From positions 930,001 to 994,000 of the forward strand of contig NC_088681.1 of the NCBI RefSeq assembly GCF_950023065.1: 64,000 nt of DNA. The letters run 5' to 3'. Origin of the DNA: Planococcus citri. Lineage: Eukaryota; Arthropoda; Insecta; Hemiptera; Pseudococcidae. The notes under the pieces were generated by a model, which had not been told where the DNA came from, did no database searches, and saw only the letters and a list, made by a program, of their open reading frames with translations. Both the position numbers and the translations under genes were made by a program. The number at the start of each line of letters is the position of its first letter. The first letter of the stretch is position 1. Below are positions 34,901-45,826 of this stretch, piece after piece.

Positions 34901-37900
34901 CTGGAATTTTTGCTGCGCGAAAAATCTATCAAAAATGGGTTAAAATTTCACCAGAAAACCAAAAATTTACATCAAATCATTTTTAAGCACTTTTGAAGAG
35001 TATCAAGTCCAAAATTGGGTCACATTTATTCTTCGTTTTTTTTTTAATGCATAAAAATGTATTTTAGTACAAAATTGAAAATTTTCATTCAAATGTTTTT
35101 AGAGAACTTTCAAAGAATTTTGAGCCCAAAATTTGCTGACGATTTTTGGTATTTTTGAAAAAAGGGTCATATGTGACAAATCAAAATATGCCGAAATTTC
35201 ATCAGAAAATCAAAACTCACTATGATATCAAACCCCTTTTTGAGCACTTTTACAGAATTATTTTGAGCTCAAAATTGTGCCCAGATTTTGGAAATGGGTA
35301 AAATTTTAGCAGGAAATCAAAACTTTTTTGAGCACTGTTTGAAGAATTATGAGGACGAAATTTAGTCACGATTTACCTACATATAGGATTTTTGAAATAA
35401 ATGTGTGACCAATAAAAATGAGTGTCAATTTCATTCTATCATTTTTCAAACTACGCGAGTCCTGACTTGTGCGAGTGTGAGAGAAAAATTCCCCAGAAAA
35501 TCAATTACTCGCTATCAAATACTTTTTCGGGCACTTAAAGAATTTTAATTTCAAAACTGAGCAATAATTTTTGAGATTTTTGAGAAAATTTCATGCAATC
35601 TCTATCAAAATGGGCATAGTCGGGCATATGACAATAGGAGTAATTGCACCCCCCCCCCCCCCCACCGATCCTCCGGGACAACTTTTTTCTTAAAGGGAAC
35701 ATCCTAAGGAACATTTTAAAGCAAACTTGTCAAAAAAAAGTTGGCCTTACTTACAAAATGGCGGCCATTTTGATTGACAGGTCAGCGGAAATCGCAGATC
35801 GAAAGATCATGCAAAAATTTATCACCTGTCAAAATTTCAAGTGCTAAAGTGCATTTTTCGATTTTTGGTGAATTTTTGAAAATCAAATTTAGGCCAAAAA
35901 TGAGGGGAAAAATTAAAATTTTACCGAATTGACCAAGAAAGCTGAAATTTGGGATACACCCTATTTTCGACATGCCAAATCGATTGAAAACGGTTTCAAC
36001 CCGTTTTGAGCAGTTCTGGAGCCTCCAGCAGATTTTTGAAACTCGAAATTCCCACAAAATTCCATCAAATTGGAGTTGTAAAGCTGAAATTTACTCTAAA
36101 AACTAATTTTAATACGCTACGAAGTACTGCAGGTGAATTTCAAGTCGTTTTGGAGCCTCCAGCGACTTTTTGAAAATTCCTGAAGCCTCCAGCAGATTTT
36201 TGAAACTTTAAATTTTCACAAAGTTTCTTCAAATGGAGATGGAAAGCTGAAATTTGCTCTACACTCCAATTTTAACACCCTCTGAAGACGACTTCAGGTT
36301 GGTTCAAGTTATTTTAGAGCCCCCAGCGACTTTTTTGAAAATTATTGGAGCCTCCAGTAGATTTTTTAAACTTGAAATTTCCCCAAAATTTCATCAAACT
36401 GAGGTGGAGAGTCGAAATTCATTCTTCAAACTAATTTCAATACGCTACGAAGTGGGCTGCTGGTGGATTTCAAGTCGTTTCGGAGCCTCCAGCGACTTTT
36501 TGAAAGTTTGTATGACTTTTTTTGGAAAATTGAAATTTCCTAAAAGTAGCTGGAAGCTTCAAAACCATTTGAAACCACCATGTAGTCTGCGAAGTAAATT
36601 TCAGCTTGCCAACTCCATTTGATAAATTAATGTTGGGGAAATTTCAAGTATCAAAAATCTATTGAAGGCTCCAGTAATTTTCAAAAAAGTCGCTGAAGGC
36701 TCTAAAATGACTTGAACCCACCTGAAGTCGTCTTCAGAGGGTGTTAAAATTGGAGTGCAGAGTAAATTTCAGCTTTCCAACTCCAATTTGATGGAATTTT
36801 GTGGGAATTTCAAGTTTCAAAAATCTGCTGGAGGCTCCAGAACTGCTCAAAACGGGTTGAAACCGTTTTCAATCGATTTGACATGTCGAAAATAGGGTAT
36901 ATCCCAAATTTTAGCTTTCTTGGTCAATTTGGTAAAATTTTGATTTTCCCCTCATTTTTGGCCCGAATTCGATTTTCAAAAATTCGCCAAAAATCGAAAA
37001 ACGCACTTTAGCACTTGAAATTTGGACAGGTGATAAATTTTTGCATGATCTTTCGATCTACATTTGTAAAGTTTGAAAAATTTCGTGCAAGTCCTACGTT
37101 GAAACGCAAAATCTGCGATTTCCGCTGACCTGTCAATCAAAATGGCCGCCATTTTGTAAGTAAGGCCAACTTTTTTTGGGCAAGTTTGCTTTAAAATGTT
37201 CCTTAGGATGTCCCGTTTAAGAATAAAGTTATCCCGGAGGATCGGCGGGGGGGGGTGTGCATTTACTCCTATTGTCATATGCCGGACTAGCAGGATTGGT
37301 TTCCAGTTAGACTGCAAATTATTATAATGTAGATCAACTTACCACAAGTAGACACAGCCGAGCTACTTTGCACGCTACTGATGCTCGATATGGTCGTATC
37401 GTCGACGTCGGAATTCGGCTTACTCAAAATATTGGCGCTTATATCCGGGAATATCCTACTCAACGACCTACTATTCGCTGATCCGCTCAAGATTTTTGTC
37501 TCTAGCCAATTTTCCGTACCGGTTGCACTTTTAGTCATCCTGACCGAAGTCCATTTCTCCGTGTTTAAAAGCGGTTTAGGTTCTTTGTCGAGGTCGGACA
37601 ATTTGACGAACTCGTCTTTCGCGCTGATGTTTTCGTTTTCGTCAGTCTTCGTCTCTTTTTCCGAAGCTCTTTGACTGGATTCGTTGGAATTTGAATTACA
37701 AGGCGTTTTGTTCTCTTTATCGTGTTCGCTACCGCACGAATAAGTACTTATTTCCGATTCGCCTCCGTTAATTGTCAATTCGTTCGTCGAGTCGGCATTT
37801 CCGATCGATGGAAATTCTCGTTCGATGAGCTGACTATTCGGTCTCGTTTGAGGCGTACAGTCGACGTCTTTTTGAGACGAAACGCTCGAGCTACGTTTAT

Positions 37901-40900
37901 GTCTGAGTAAGAAATTTTGATTCGGTTCTAAAGGCGTTTTGTCTACATTCCACGAACGTCGATTCGCACTCGGATACGAAACACCGCCGTGCAGATTTTT
38001 ATTACGTCGTACAACGCCGGAATGCTCCGACTGGGTGATTTCAGCCGTTGGTTGGGAAGCCATCACGTTCGAGATGGGATTCTGGACAACTTTCTCCGAT
38101 TTACTGTTTTCACTGACGTCGTTCAAGGACGAAACCGAATTCCTCAATTCGCGAGATTTCTCCAGCTTATTGAAATACTGCTTTTTCCTTCGTTCGAATT
38201 TGTTTTGTATTCCGATCGACGAATCGGAATCGGTCGAATTGCCGAAATCGATAAACATCGAGAAAAGCTGCTTGGATGCGGCTGCAGATTTTTCTTTCGT
38301 AGCTGGTTTTTCTTGCGTCGCTTGAACGTTGCTATCTTTTAAATCGATAAAAAAACCGTAACTTTTATTCGCCGATGATTCTTTAGATTCGGCTTCAACT
38401 TCGGCTGATGCTTCTTTCACGGCCGAAGTAACCGGAACGGGATCAGCGTCGCACGTATTGGAATTGGTACTTTTGGGCGTTTCTTCTTCGTCATTCAACG
38501 AATCGGGAGTCTGATCACATTTAGGTTTGGTTGGGCGACTTTGAAGTATACTTATAGAGAAAGATTTGATAAAATTGTACGTCTTCTGGACGCCGTGTTT
38601 CTTTTCGTATTCGTTGTAAAGAAATTTATGTTCGGCTATTTCGGTTTTCGAAGCCGATTCGGCGGATAGAATTTCTTCGAGATTGTATTTCAACAACAAG
38701 AATTGTTTATCTTCGCCGATCAGTTGATCAAAAATATCCGAATGTTTCATCTCGACCGTAGCTCGATCGCCTTTCAAACTTTCGTACTTCTCCATGAGGT
38801 AATTTTTGAAGTTTTTCAGAGCTTCGCTCGTTGGTTGAAATTCAACCGCGTCATCTTTATCGAAATACTTGACTTTATCGGAAAACGACAACTCCAGCAT
38901 CAGTTCCGGGTACAGGTCGGCGAGTAAATTTTCGTTATATTTCTTCGTCGACGAGAAGCGTTTCTCAGCGAGGACATTTTCATCACTTTGACGAATCGAA
39001 GCTCGGGCAAAATCTTGTTGTAATTTGGCACTGGGACACTGTTCGTCTTTCGGATCGTCATCCAGCGAGTCGGGAGTTTGATTATCGATTTGATTTTTAC
39101 ATCGGTTACCGTTTGTCTGGAGAGGAGCAGCAGGACCATCGGAAACTACTGGCGGCGGCGGCGACGACGTGGTTTGATTTACATCTAAAGACGTTTCACT
39201 CTCGTCGGTTAAACTTGAAGCGTCGATAAAACATTTAAAAAATTTACCATTTCCTCCGTTCGACGTGGGTTTAGTTTCGCTGGCGCATTCGTTATCGCTG
39301 CGACAACGATCGCCCGATGAGTCGGCTTTCGCATCCTCTTTCGGACGAGAACTCATTTCTTTTACACCTTCTTCATGAATGTCGCTGAAATCGCTCAGTA
39401 CCAATGATTCGTCCACCAGCGAATAATAAACCGCGTTGTTGCTCGAGTTCAGATTATAGTTGCTCAAGTACTTGGGGCTCTCTACAACCGGCTTATTTCG
39501 TAACGGATTCGAAGAATTAGCGCTGTAGTCGGAGTTCTCTACGCCGCTGTCTTCTTGAAGATACGATTCTTTATCCGAAGCGAACGCTAAGTCGATACAT
39601 TTTAAAATTTCTTCTTCTTTTTCGCGGATTTCGGCAGCGCAATATATGTCTCTGTAAGAAAAAAACGTCATTTTAACGACCGCACGATAGGGCTACGTTT
39701 ATTACGATAACACTATAAGCAAATGGTGCGAAATAATGAAATCATTAATTGCAAACAGGTGCGTACACCGATCAACTCTCTGGCGAAAGTGGTTGCGTTT
39801 TCAATGCAGCCGTGTACTTGCGATAATCAAAGTGCAACATGCAAATATCAACAAATAATACTCGTTACAGTGTGTCTCCAAAGGCTTTCAACTTTCGACT
39901 AACAAAACGATTTTAAACATGCAATATCACGTACATATAAATGGTATGTCATCGTACTCGCCGACCGTGTTTATTTAAAATTCCACGATGGAAATAATTC
40001 GAATTGAAATCATTATACTTCGATGATTTCAAATCCAAATTCACACCAAAGTTACCGAAATGATGAATGATTTGTGAGACACACGGTGGTACGTAATTTT
40101 ACACAATAGCGAATAGGTAACTTGAAAATGTGAGTTTAAATGACAAGCTAATCCAGCCTAAAGCGATCGTATGTATAGATTTTATTACTCTAAAAATTAA
40201 ATTCTTCAATACCCAACTCGAAAGAAATTTCTCAAAGTACTTCGCACTAATTTATTCGCAATTTACAAGCATACGTTGACTTCAACTGCTCTAAAGCTGT
40301 TCTATTTACTCAAGTTTAATACGTACTAAACTTCACAAATGGATTACGTAGAAACACTTAAACCTGTAAAATTCTACATTCAGAAACGAAATCGAATATT
40401 ATTTTGGAAAAAAAAAATTCAAAAACCATTCGTTAAAACAAACATACGAATATTATCGAACACGATTACGAATAAATGAATTCCATAAACATGCTTTCAG
40501 GCATCTCGCTATATATACCTACACGAAAAACGATGAAGAAGCTATGAAAAAAATACTAAATGATAATACGAAACTACTTCATCAAACTACAAAATGATGG
40601 AAAACATCATGCAATTATAAAATGACGACCGCAAACAATCCGTCGACATTTTTGATGTTTTACCTGAAGAAAATTTCCAATTTCTGAACAGGTATAACTT
40701 TTATCAAATTTGGATTATGGCAATAAATATTGTATAATATCGGTGCTCGAGTTTGAAGTATACAACGATGTAATTTTAACGAATTATTCCCAACGTTAAT
40801 TAATATATCACCGAATATAGATTCCGAGTAAATTCTGAAATTAGAACATATATACTGGTTGAATCGACTAAAAACCTAGAAAACTTGTTAATCCTGTAGA

Positions 40901-41059
40901 AAAGTTACGAATTCGATAACGTTTTCATCATCCGAACAAAGTGTTGGTAGCGTTTACTTACTTGAAGATATCTTTTTCGAGCTGCAGTTCGGTTTTACGT
41001 TTGAATTTTTTACGTTCTTCTTCGATCTTCTGTTCCAATAAAGAAACAGATGTTGCCAT
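31987..41059 (-). CDS. BTBD8: BTB/POZ domain-containing protein 8-like
   Basis: Ten coding exons on the minus strand: 40962-41059, 37343-39651, 34564-34789, 34308-34485, 33996-34187, 33696-33859, 33411-33564, 33141-33332, 32776-33009 and 31987-32700. They total 4461 nt, 1486 residues. It starts with a charged coiled-coil helix (LLEQKIEEERKKFKRK), followed by one giant exon of acidic, Ser-rich disordered sequence. A BTB domain follows (about 823-935; PDVVIEVAGRRIKAHKCVLT, FAALLSGGWVES, LADMLCLEGLKEV). Next is a BACK-like helical region (SVGVLECLPVAVNYG, WITKHYVRLW, FASLPRELIDKC, TRWAEPCF) and a basic Ser-rich tail. Order and motifs match vertebrate BTBD8, which is linked to clathrin-adaptor AP-2 and endocytosis. 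The N-terminal extra BTB of human BTBD8 is not seen. A foldback transposon sits in the 2.55 kb intron 34790-37342. Confidence 0.85.
34880..35618. repeat. Degenerate tandem repeats in a BTBD8 intron
   Basis: At least four diverged units of about 130-170 bp share the order AAAATTTCACCAGAAAA, then ATCAAA, TTTTTGAGCACTTT, GAAGAATT, and then AAAATTG..CACGATTTTTG. Copies begin near 34935, 35190, 35300 and 35490. No coding content. Confidence 0.6.
35619..37287. mobile_element. Foldback transposon with very long inverted repeats
   Basis: The two halves of this 1.67 kb element are reverse complements along nearly their whole length. Ends read GTCGGGCATATGACAATAGG and, on the other strand, GTCCGGCATATGACAATAGG, with TA on both outer sides (35617-35618 and 37288-37289). 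That fits a TA target duplication as in Tc1/mariner-type MITEs. A run of 15 C (35649-35663) on the left pairs with a G run on the right. Inside are short repeated blocks containing GCCTCCAGCGACTTTTTGAA. No transposase is encoded. It lies in an intron of the BTBD8-like gene, ending 55 bp from the splice donor. Confidence 0.88.
39652..40961 (-). other. Intron 1 of the BTBD8-like gene
   Basis: A 1.3 kb intron between the coiled-coil start exon and the giant exon. It has no recognised genes or repeats beyond AT-rich DNA. Confidence 0.8.
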
Positions 41060-41936
41060 CAGTCATGGTAGGATGCAACCTATTGAAAAAGAAATACGAT
41101 GTAAGGTAATTTCGAAAACAGTTGGAGAATTTGTAAGTACAGCTGATACTATAAAACAGATTACAATGAGAAATGTTATTGATTACAATTACAAACCACA
41201 TTCAACACTTGCACATTCTACGATGGCATAGAAGCATAAAACCGTATATTTATCGTTGAATTGTTGACAGATGCATATAATACAAAAACGATTTTTGATG
41301 CGAAATGAACAACTAATAGCGCGAATAATAATATTACAAACCTTATTCAGCTTTTCATAGTTCGAAACGATGGTTTGAAATAGATCGAAGTTGCGAATTC
41401 AACGTCGAATTCGTTGACATATAAATGGAATTTATTCAGAGCACGAATTTGGTAAAATACTCTATCGATTCAAAGCGAGTAATTTTGAGGAAAAGAAATC
41501 GAAATCCGAACGAAATAATGGAAATTGGAAAGACAAGTGCATAAGCATCCAACGTTTCGATAATCAAAAATTTTCTCCATAAAAGTAAAAACCTTTCACC
41601 GTTTCACCTGATTATGTTGGCGATAAATGCTCCAAACTATCGAACATCGATTCTATCGATACTCCCGTACAAACGTAATGGGCAATGCGAGGTGATACGT
41701 ATCTGAAAACTTATCGATATACAGATATCGATAATCGAAATGTTATTTCGCTTATCATGAGTTGACTATCATTATCAACAATAATAATTTTTTTTGCAGA
41801 AAACTTGGCCAGATTTCTTTGAACCTTTGGACTTTGAAGTTTCTGAAATAACATTGTGAAACGAAATATAACACTAAACCAGTTGGAGTACAGTTTAAAT
41901 TTTGGCTGAGATTATCATCAAGTTCATCCAGCGAAG
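41060..41936. promoter_or_regulatory. Divergent upstream region of BTBD8-like and STEEP1
   Basis: The two starts are 877 bp apart and face away from each other. Several ATCGAT/TATCGAT words cluster at 41640-41745. These resemble the DRE element TATCGATA known from insect housekeeping promoters, but no exact array is present. Confidence 0.45.
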
Positions 41937-42942
41937 ATGCCAAAGGTAGTATCTCGCAGTATAGTTTGTTCGGATACGAAAGATCAAGAAGAATACAATG
42001 AAGAGAAACCGCTTCACATTTATTACTGTTTATGCGGTCAAATGACGCTGATTTTAGGTAATTATCTAATCGTCTCTTAGTACATTAGTTTTCAAACGTT
42101 TACTACAAACGCGACTGTAATATTTTCGCAGACTGTGCCCTAGAGAGGTTACCTCTTCGTAAAAGAGACAGCGCTAGAGTTATCGATGGCTCCAAACATG
42201 CCCATAAAATCGCCAGTGAACCCGATGAAACTGTTTACATCAGAAGACCGGAAGGCATCGAAAAGCAAAACCGACTCAAATGCAAAAAGTAATCCATCTT
42301 TTCTCGTTAATTTTTGCCAAACATCAATCTCCACGGATATTGAAACATAACTGTTTTACAGATGCGGATTGTTTCTTTACTACAAGCACGAATCTAAAAC
42401 CAATGTTCATTTCGTTGTGGATGGAGCATTAATTAAGAACGTCGGTGAAACGCCCAAAATGGATATTTATAATCAAGTGGCTGTTGAAAAACCAAAGAAA
42501 ATCATGGTAACGAAACATACGAAGAATATGGGTAAATTCAGCTCGGTAACCGTATCCACTATAGATGAAGAAGAGGATGAAATAGAAGCTGTAAGTGTAG
42601 TTATTTTCTTTCGCCAAGTCGAATGATATTTGTCATGTTGTATTCGTATATGCAAATTATGCATCAAAGGTGTGCTTCGGTGCATGTGTGATGAAAAACT
42701 GCGCAGATTCTTAGCATTTCGATAATTATCTGTAATGTTACTGCATATTTTCAACGTACTAATTCGAATATTTTGTTTTCCTGCAGAGAGAAATTGCGGA
42801 TTCCTACGCTAACAATGCGAGAATCATTGAAAAACAATTAGAACGGAAAGGTATGAGTAAAAGAAAGGCCGATCCAAGCGACTACACTCACGAATTGGAA
42901 ATTAAACCGAAAGTAACCCGGGGAACTTTGATTGATAAATAA
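41937..42942 (+). CDS. STEEP1: STING ER exit protein
   Basis: Four exons (41937-42057, 42132-42288, 42362-42590, 42787-42942) encode 220 residues, the family's usual length. Recognised from MPKVVSRSIVCSDTKDQEEY, LHIYYCLCGQM, the segment RVIDGSKHAHK, YIRRPEGIEKQ and CKKCGLFLYY. The C-terminal part has GKFSSVTVSTIDEEEDEIEA and IEKQLERKGMSKRK. Cys pairs CLC and CKKC suggest a small zinc-binding fold. In mammals this protein (CXorf56) helps STING leave the ER for signalling. Its wide conservation beyond STING-bearing species suggests an older trafficking or splicing-linked job. The start has the context GAAGATGCC. Confidence 0.95.
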
Positions 42943-43262
42943 ATGTCTTTTACTGAATGCCGCGTGGAAAACGATTGGGACCTGGGAGAATTATCCGATG
43001 GAAGAATCTCTCGAAAAATGATGCGTTACGAAGTTGATAGTTATAAAGGTTATTCATTTTGAGTAATGAATTGTGTGATATTCAAGATTCGGAGCAAAAA
43101 TTCATTGTAAAAAATTGTAAATGACTATTGACGATGTCAAGTTATCGTCTCTACCAAAACATTTTATGATATTAAATACATTTTTCTGAAGAAAGAATAA
43201 TTATCTAAAGACCTTCTCAACATAACTGATTCGAAGATGTTGTATATAGCGTAAGCTTCGTA
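42943..43262. other. STEEP1 3' UTR and flank
   Basis: AT-rich 3' flank of STEEP1 with no gene. AATAAT near 43196 is a possible weak polyadenylation signal. Confidence 0.4.
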
Positions 43263-43636
43263 TAGTCTGTTCCACGTAAGAAGCACAACGCTCTAACTGA
43301 AAAGTTTCTATTTTGTAGCCAAATAATTTTGGTTTTTATTGAAAACTTAAGGTGCTTCACCACTTGCGAATAAATGTAAAAACAGATTTTAAAATCATTT
43401 TTCATTTTTAAAGCCATTAGATGGATTGAGAAGGGTAGGAGAAAGGAAAAAATGAAGCAATATGCAAGACTATGAAAGGTTTTTGCCTAAATGAACGTAA
43501 ATAGATCGAAAAATTGTTTCAAATTTTCATCTTGAGTATTGATGCACCCTAAGTTGACAAATAAACATGAAATTATTTGGCTACAAAAAAGAAACTTTTC
43601 AGTTAGAGCGTTGTGCTTCTTACGTGGAACAGACTA
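43263..43636. mobile_element. MITE, 374 bp, TA target duplication
   Basis: Terminal inverted repeats of about 66 bp start TAGTCTGTTCCACGTAAGAA on both strands and differ at only one or two positions. The element is flanked by TA on both sides (43261-43262 and 43637-43638). The middle has no coding frame. The near-identity of the arms points to a recent insertion or to arm homogenisation. A Tc1/mariner-type non-autonomous element is likely. Confidence 0.88.
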
Positions 43637-44144
43637 TAGTTCTCAAGCCAACAGTTTGCTCTTTTGTGGTCTTTTAATCCAGATGTCGCGTCGTAGACTC
43701 GTAGAATAAGTATAAAAAAAAATAGGAATTTTCTATCGGGTTTTCTCACGTTCTTCAACATTTTGACAGAATTCTAGTAGACTGAGTTTATTGAAAATTC
43801 TTATTTCGAATCTAACGATTTGATGAGACATAAATCTAGTCCGAAAGTAATACGTTACTTTCAGTAAAATGTAAAATACCTAATTGATTAAAATGTAAAT
43901 TATTTGTTAATGCGAAATTCAATTCAAAATTCAATATTATTTGGGAAGATGATTCTCAATTCTTTACGAATTCTTTTCATACAATAGTTACTTCTTACTT
44001 CATTATTCTCCATAACATTTAGAATGATTTAGATACCGGGCATAGTCCGCAACAGTTGACAGAACAGTGCGACTGGTCTTCAAAATCTACTTTTTCCAAA
44101 AATAAATTAAACAATAATTAACATAATCTATTGAGAAAATTTAA
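43637..44144. other. Gene-free DNA with a small hairpin
   Basis: Includes GAAAGTAA-TACG-TTACTTTC at 43843-43862, a perfect short hairpin of unknown meaning. The 3' UTR of the minus-strand secreted-protein gene should occupy the right part. Confidence 0.45.
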
Positions 44145-44961
44145 TCATGATAAATGTGCCAGTAGAGCATTATAGAAAACAGTTATAAATCTATCAACAG
44201 GGGGAGAATATACGGATAACGCTTCTTTCATTATACCAGTATTCACTTTATGAGCCACCAATTTATTACCGTGCAAGATTGCAACTACAATAGATTTGCA
44301 GAAGTCAAGCTTATAAGTTTGAAATTTTGAGATCCACATACCATCAATTTTTGTCAGCTGGTTAGATGTCATGAAATCCTTTTCCAGTGCCTGGTATAAC
44401 GTTTTCACGTACATATTTTTATCTTGGTAGTTGTTTATTATATATAAAAAACGGTAAGTGCGCGAAATATCGTTCGTAGTGAAGTCTTGTGTAGCTATAA
44501 AAGGGGTATCCTTTGGTATTTCAACATTGCTTTTGGCTACTGGACACTCGTCTTCAATCATCGTTGCCATATGTCGAACGCACAGTGGAATAATTACATG
44601 GTCAATTTTTTTATTCGCAATTAACTGAAAAAATGATGATTTTTTTCAATCTCTCACCAACCCAATAAATAATTTTCTATAAAAAAATATCAATGAAAAA
44701 TTGAATTTTACTAACCAACTCTTTTTTAAGATCCGTTATTTTCGCTTCCTTTTCAAGTAGAAGTTTTAATGGTATCTGAACCTGAAATCAAGAATAATGA
44801 ATTCATAATCAGGATTAAAAAGTTCAACTTACCATTAGATCTGAAGAGGTACTGCCGGTATTGGATTCTGTAATCTTACGGCCCCATTGATCCAAAATAG
44901 GAGCGCAATTACTTAAAATTATATTGAGAAATAAAATAAAAATTTTGAAAATTTCAAACAT
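44145..44961 (-). CDS. Uncharacterised secreted protein, 224 residues
   Basis: Three exons on the minus strand: 44833-44961, 44716-44781 and 44145-44624. Each junction has GT..AG borders and the frame is continuous (43, 22 and 159 codons plus stop). The first exon encodes a clear signal peptide, MFEIFKIFILFLNIILSNCA, so the protein enters the secretory pathway. The mature part has a charged helix (KLLLEKEAKITDLKKEL), three cysteines (LCVRH, DECPV, DFCKS), and the C-terminal sequence VYSPPVDRFITVFYNALLA. I know of no family with this pattern. In a sap-feeding insect a small secreted orphan could be salivary or gut-expressed, but nothing here shows the tissue. It lies between mobile elements. 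Confidence 0.75.
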
Positions 44962-45826
44962 TTTGTATATTGCTTCCTGAAATTTTTTTTAAAAAATGTT
45001 GAAATTACCTCAATTAGGTATAGCCACATAATGATTTCAATATTAAGTGTCGAGAAATATTCAATCAATAGATGGAATTTATTAATCTATAATAATCTTC
45101 CTTCGAGTTATCTTTTTGATTAGGTACCTAGAATTTTTTCATCTCTAATAGATACTAATCGTAATATTATATTTATCTACTTAAGGGTACACTTTACAGG
45201 CCAATTTTAAGGTTCCACTCGTATGCAACCTTCAATGCTGTGATTGAATTGAAAATAGCAGCATAGCATTGATTTTTTACGTGTATTTTTGCCCACCCAA
45301 AAAAAATGTATTGTTCTCCTAATTCTATACCCGGTCGACGTCTATACCTAACAACCGATAGGGTATAATCGTCAGGGTTTTTTTTGTATGTAGGTATTTT
45401 AGAAAATGTTCTCGTAGTTCACAATACATATAATACACAGACATACTACACTACGACACATACTGTTACATTTTTGCTCACTGCAGAAGAACTGGTTTTC
45501 GTTTTTCCCCATCAACCCTCGTCAATGTTTTCGATTTCAAGACTGCAGATTCCGTATAACACATTCACCCACATGACTGCATCGATCATAGGGTATTTCC
45601 TATGTCTGGAGAGCTGATTGAGAGTTTAATTAGTCTTTCAGATTCGCAAGCACCTGAAGACATTATTATTTTCATTTTTCATATCTACTCGTATTATAGA
45701 GCTAATTTTATTATCTTGCTCTTGGAGGTAAATATTTGTCTCAGGGTGGTTATTATTTATGCTTGTGGGAAATTGTTTGAATTTTTTTGGCTCCCACTGC
45801 CAAATTAATGTACATATAGGTAGGTA
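44962..45826. promoter_or_regulatory. Upstream region of the secreted-protein gene
   Basis: AT-rich sequence without a gene. It should hold the promoter of the minus-strand secreted protein. Plus-strand frames at 45384-45617 and 45602-45808 look random. Confidence 0.35.

Noticed and set aside
36799..37317. Frames of 70-120 codons in the BTBD8 intron
   Set aside because: They come from the two arms of the foldback element and are mirror images of each other. No known domain.
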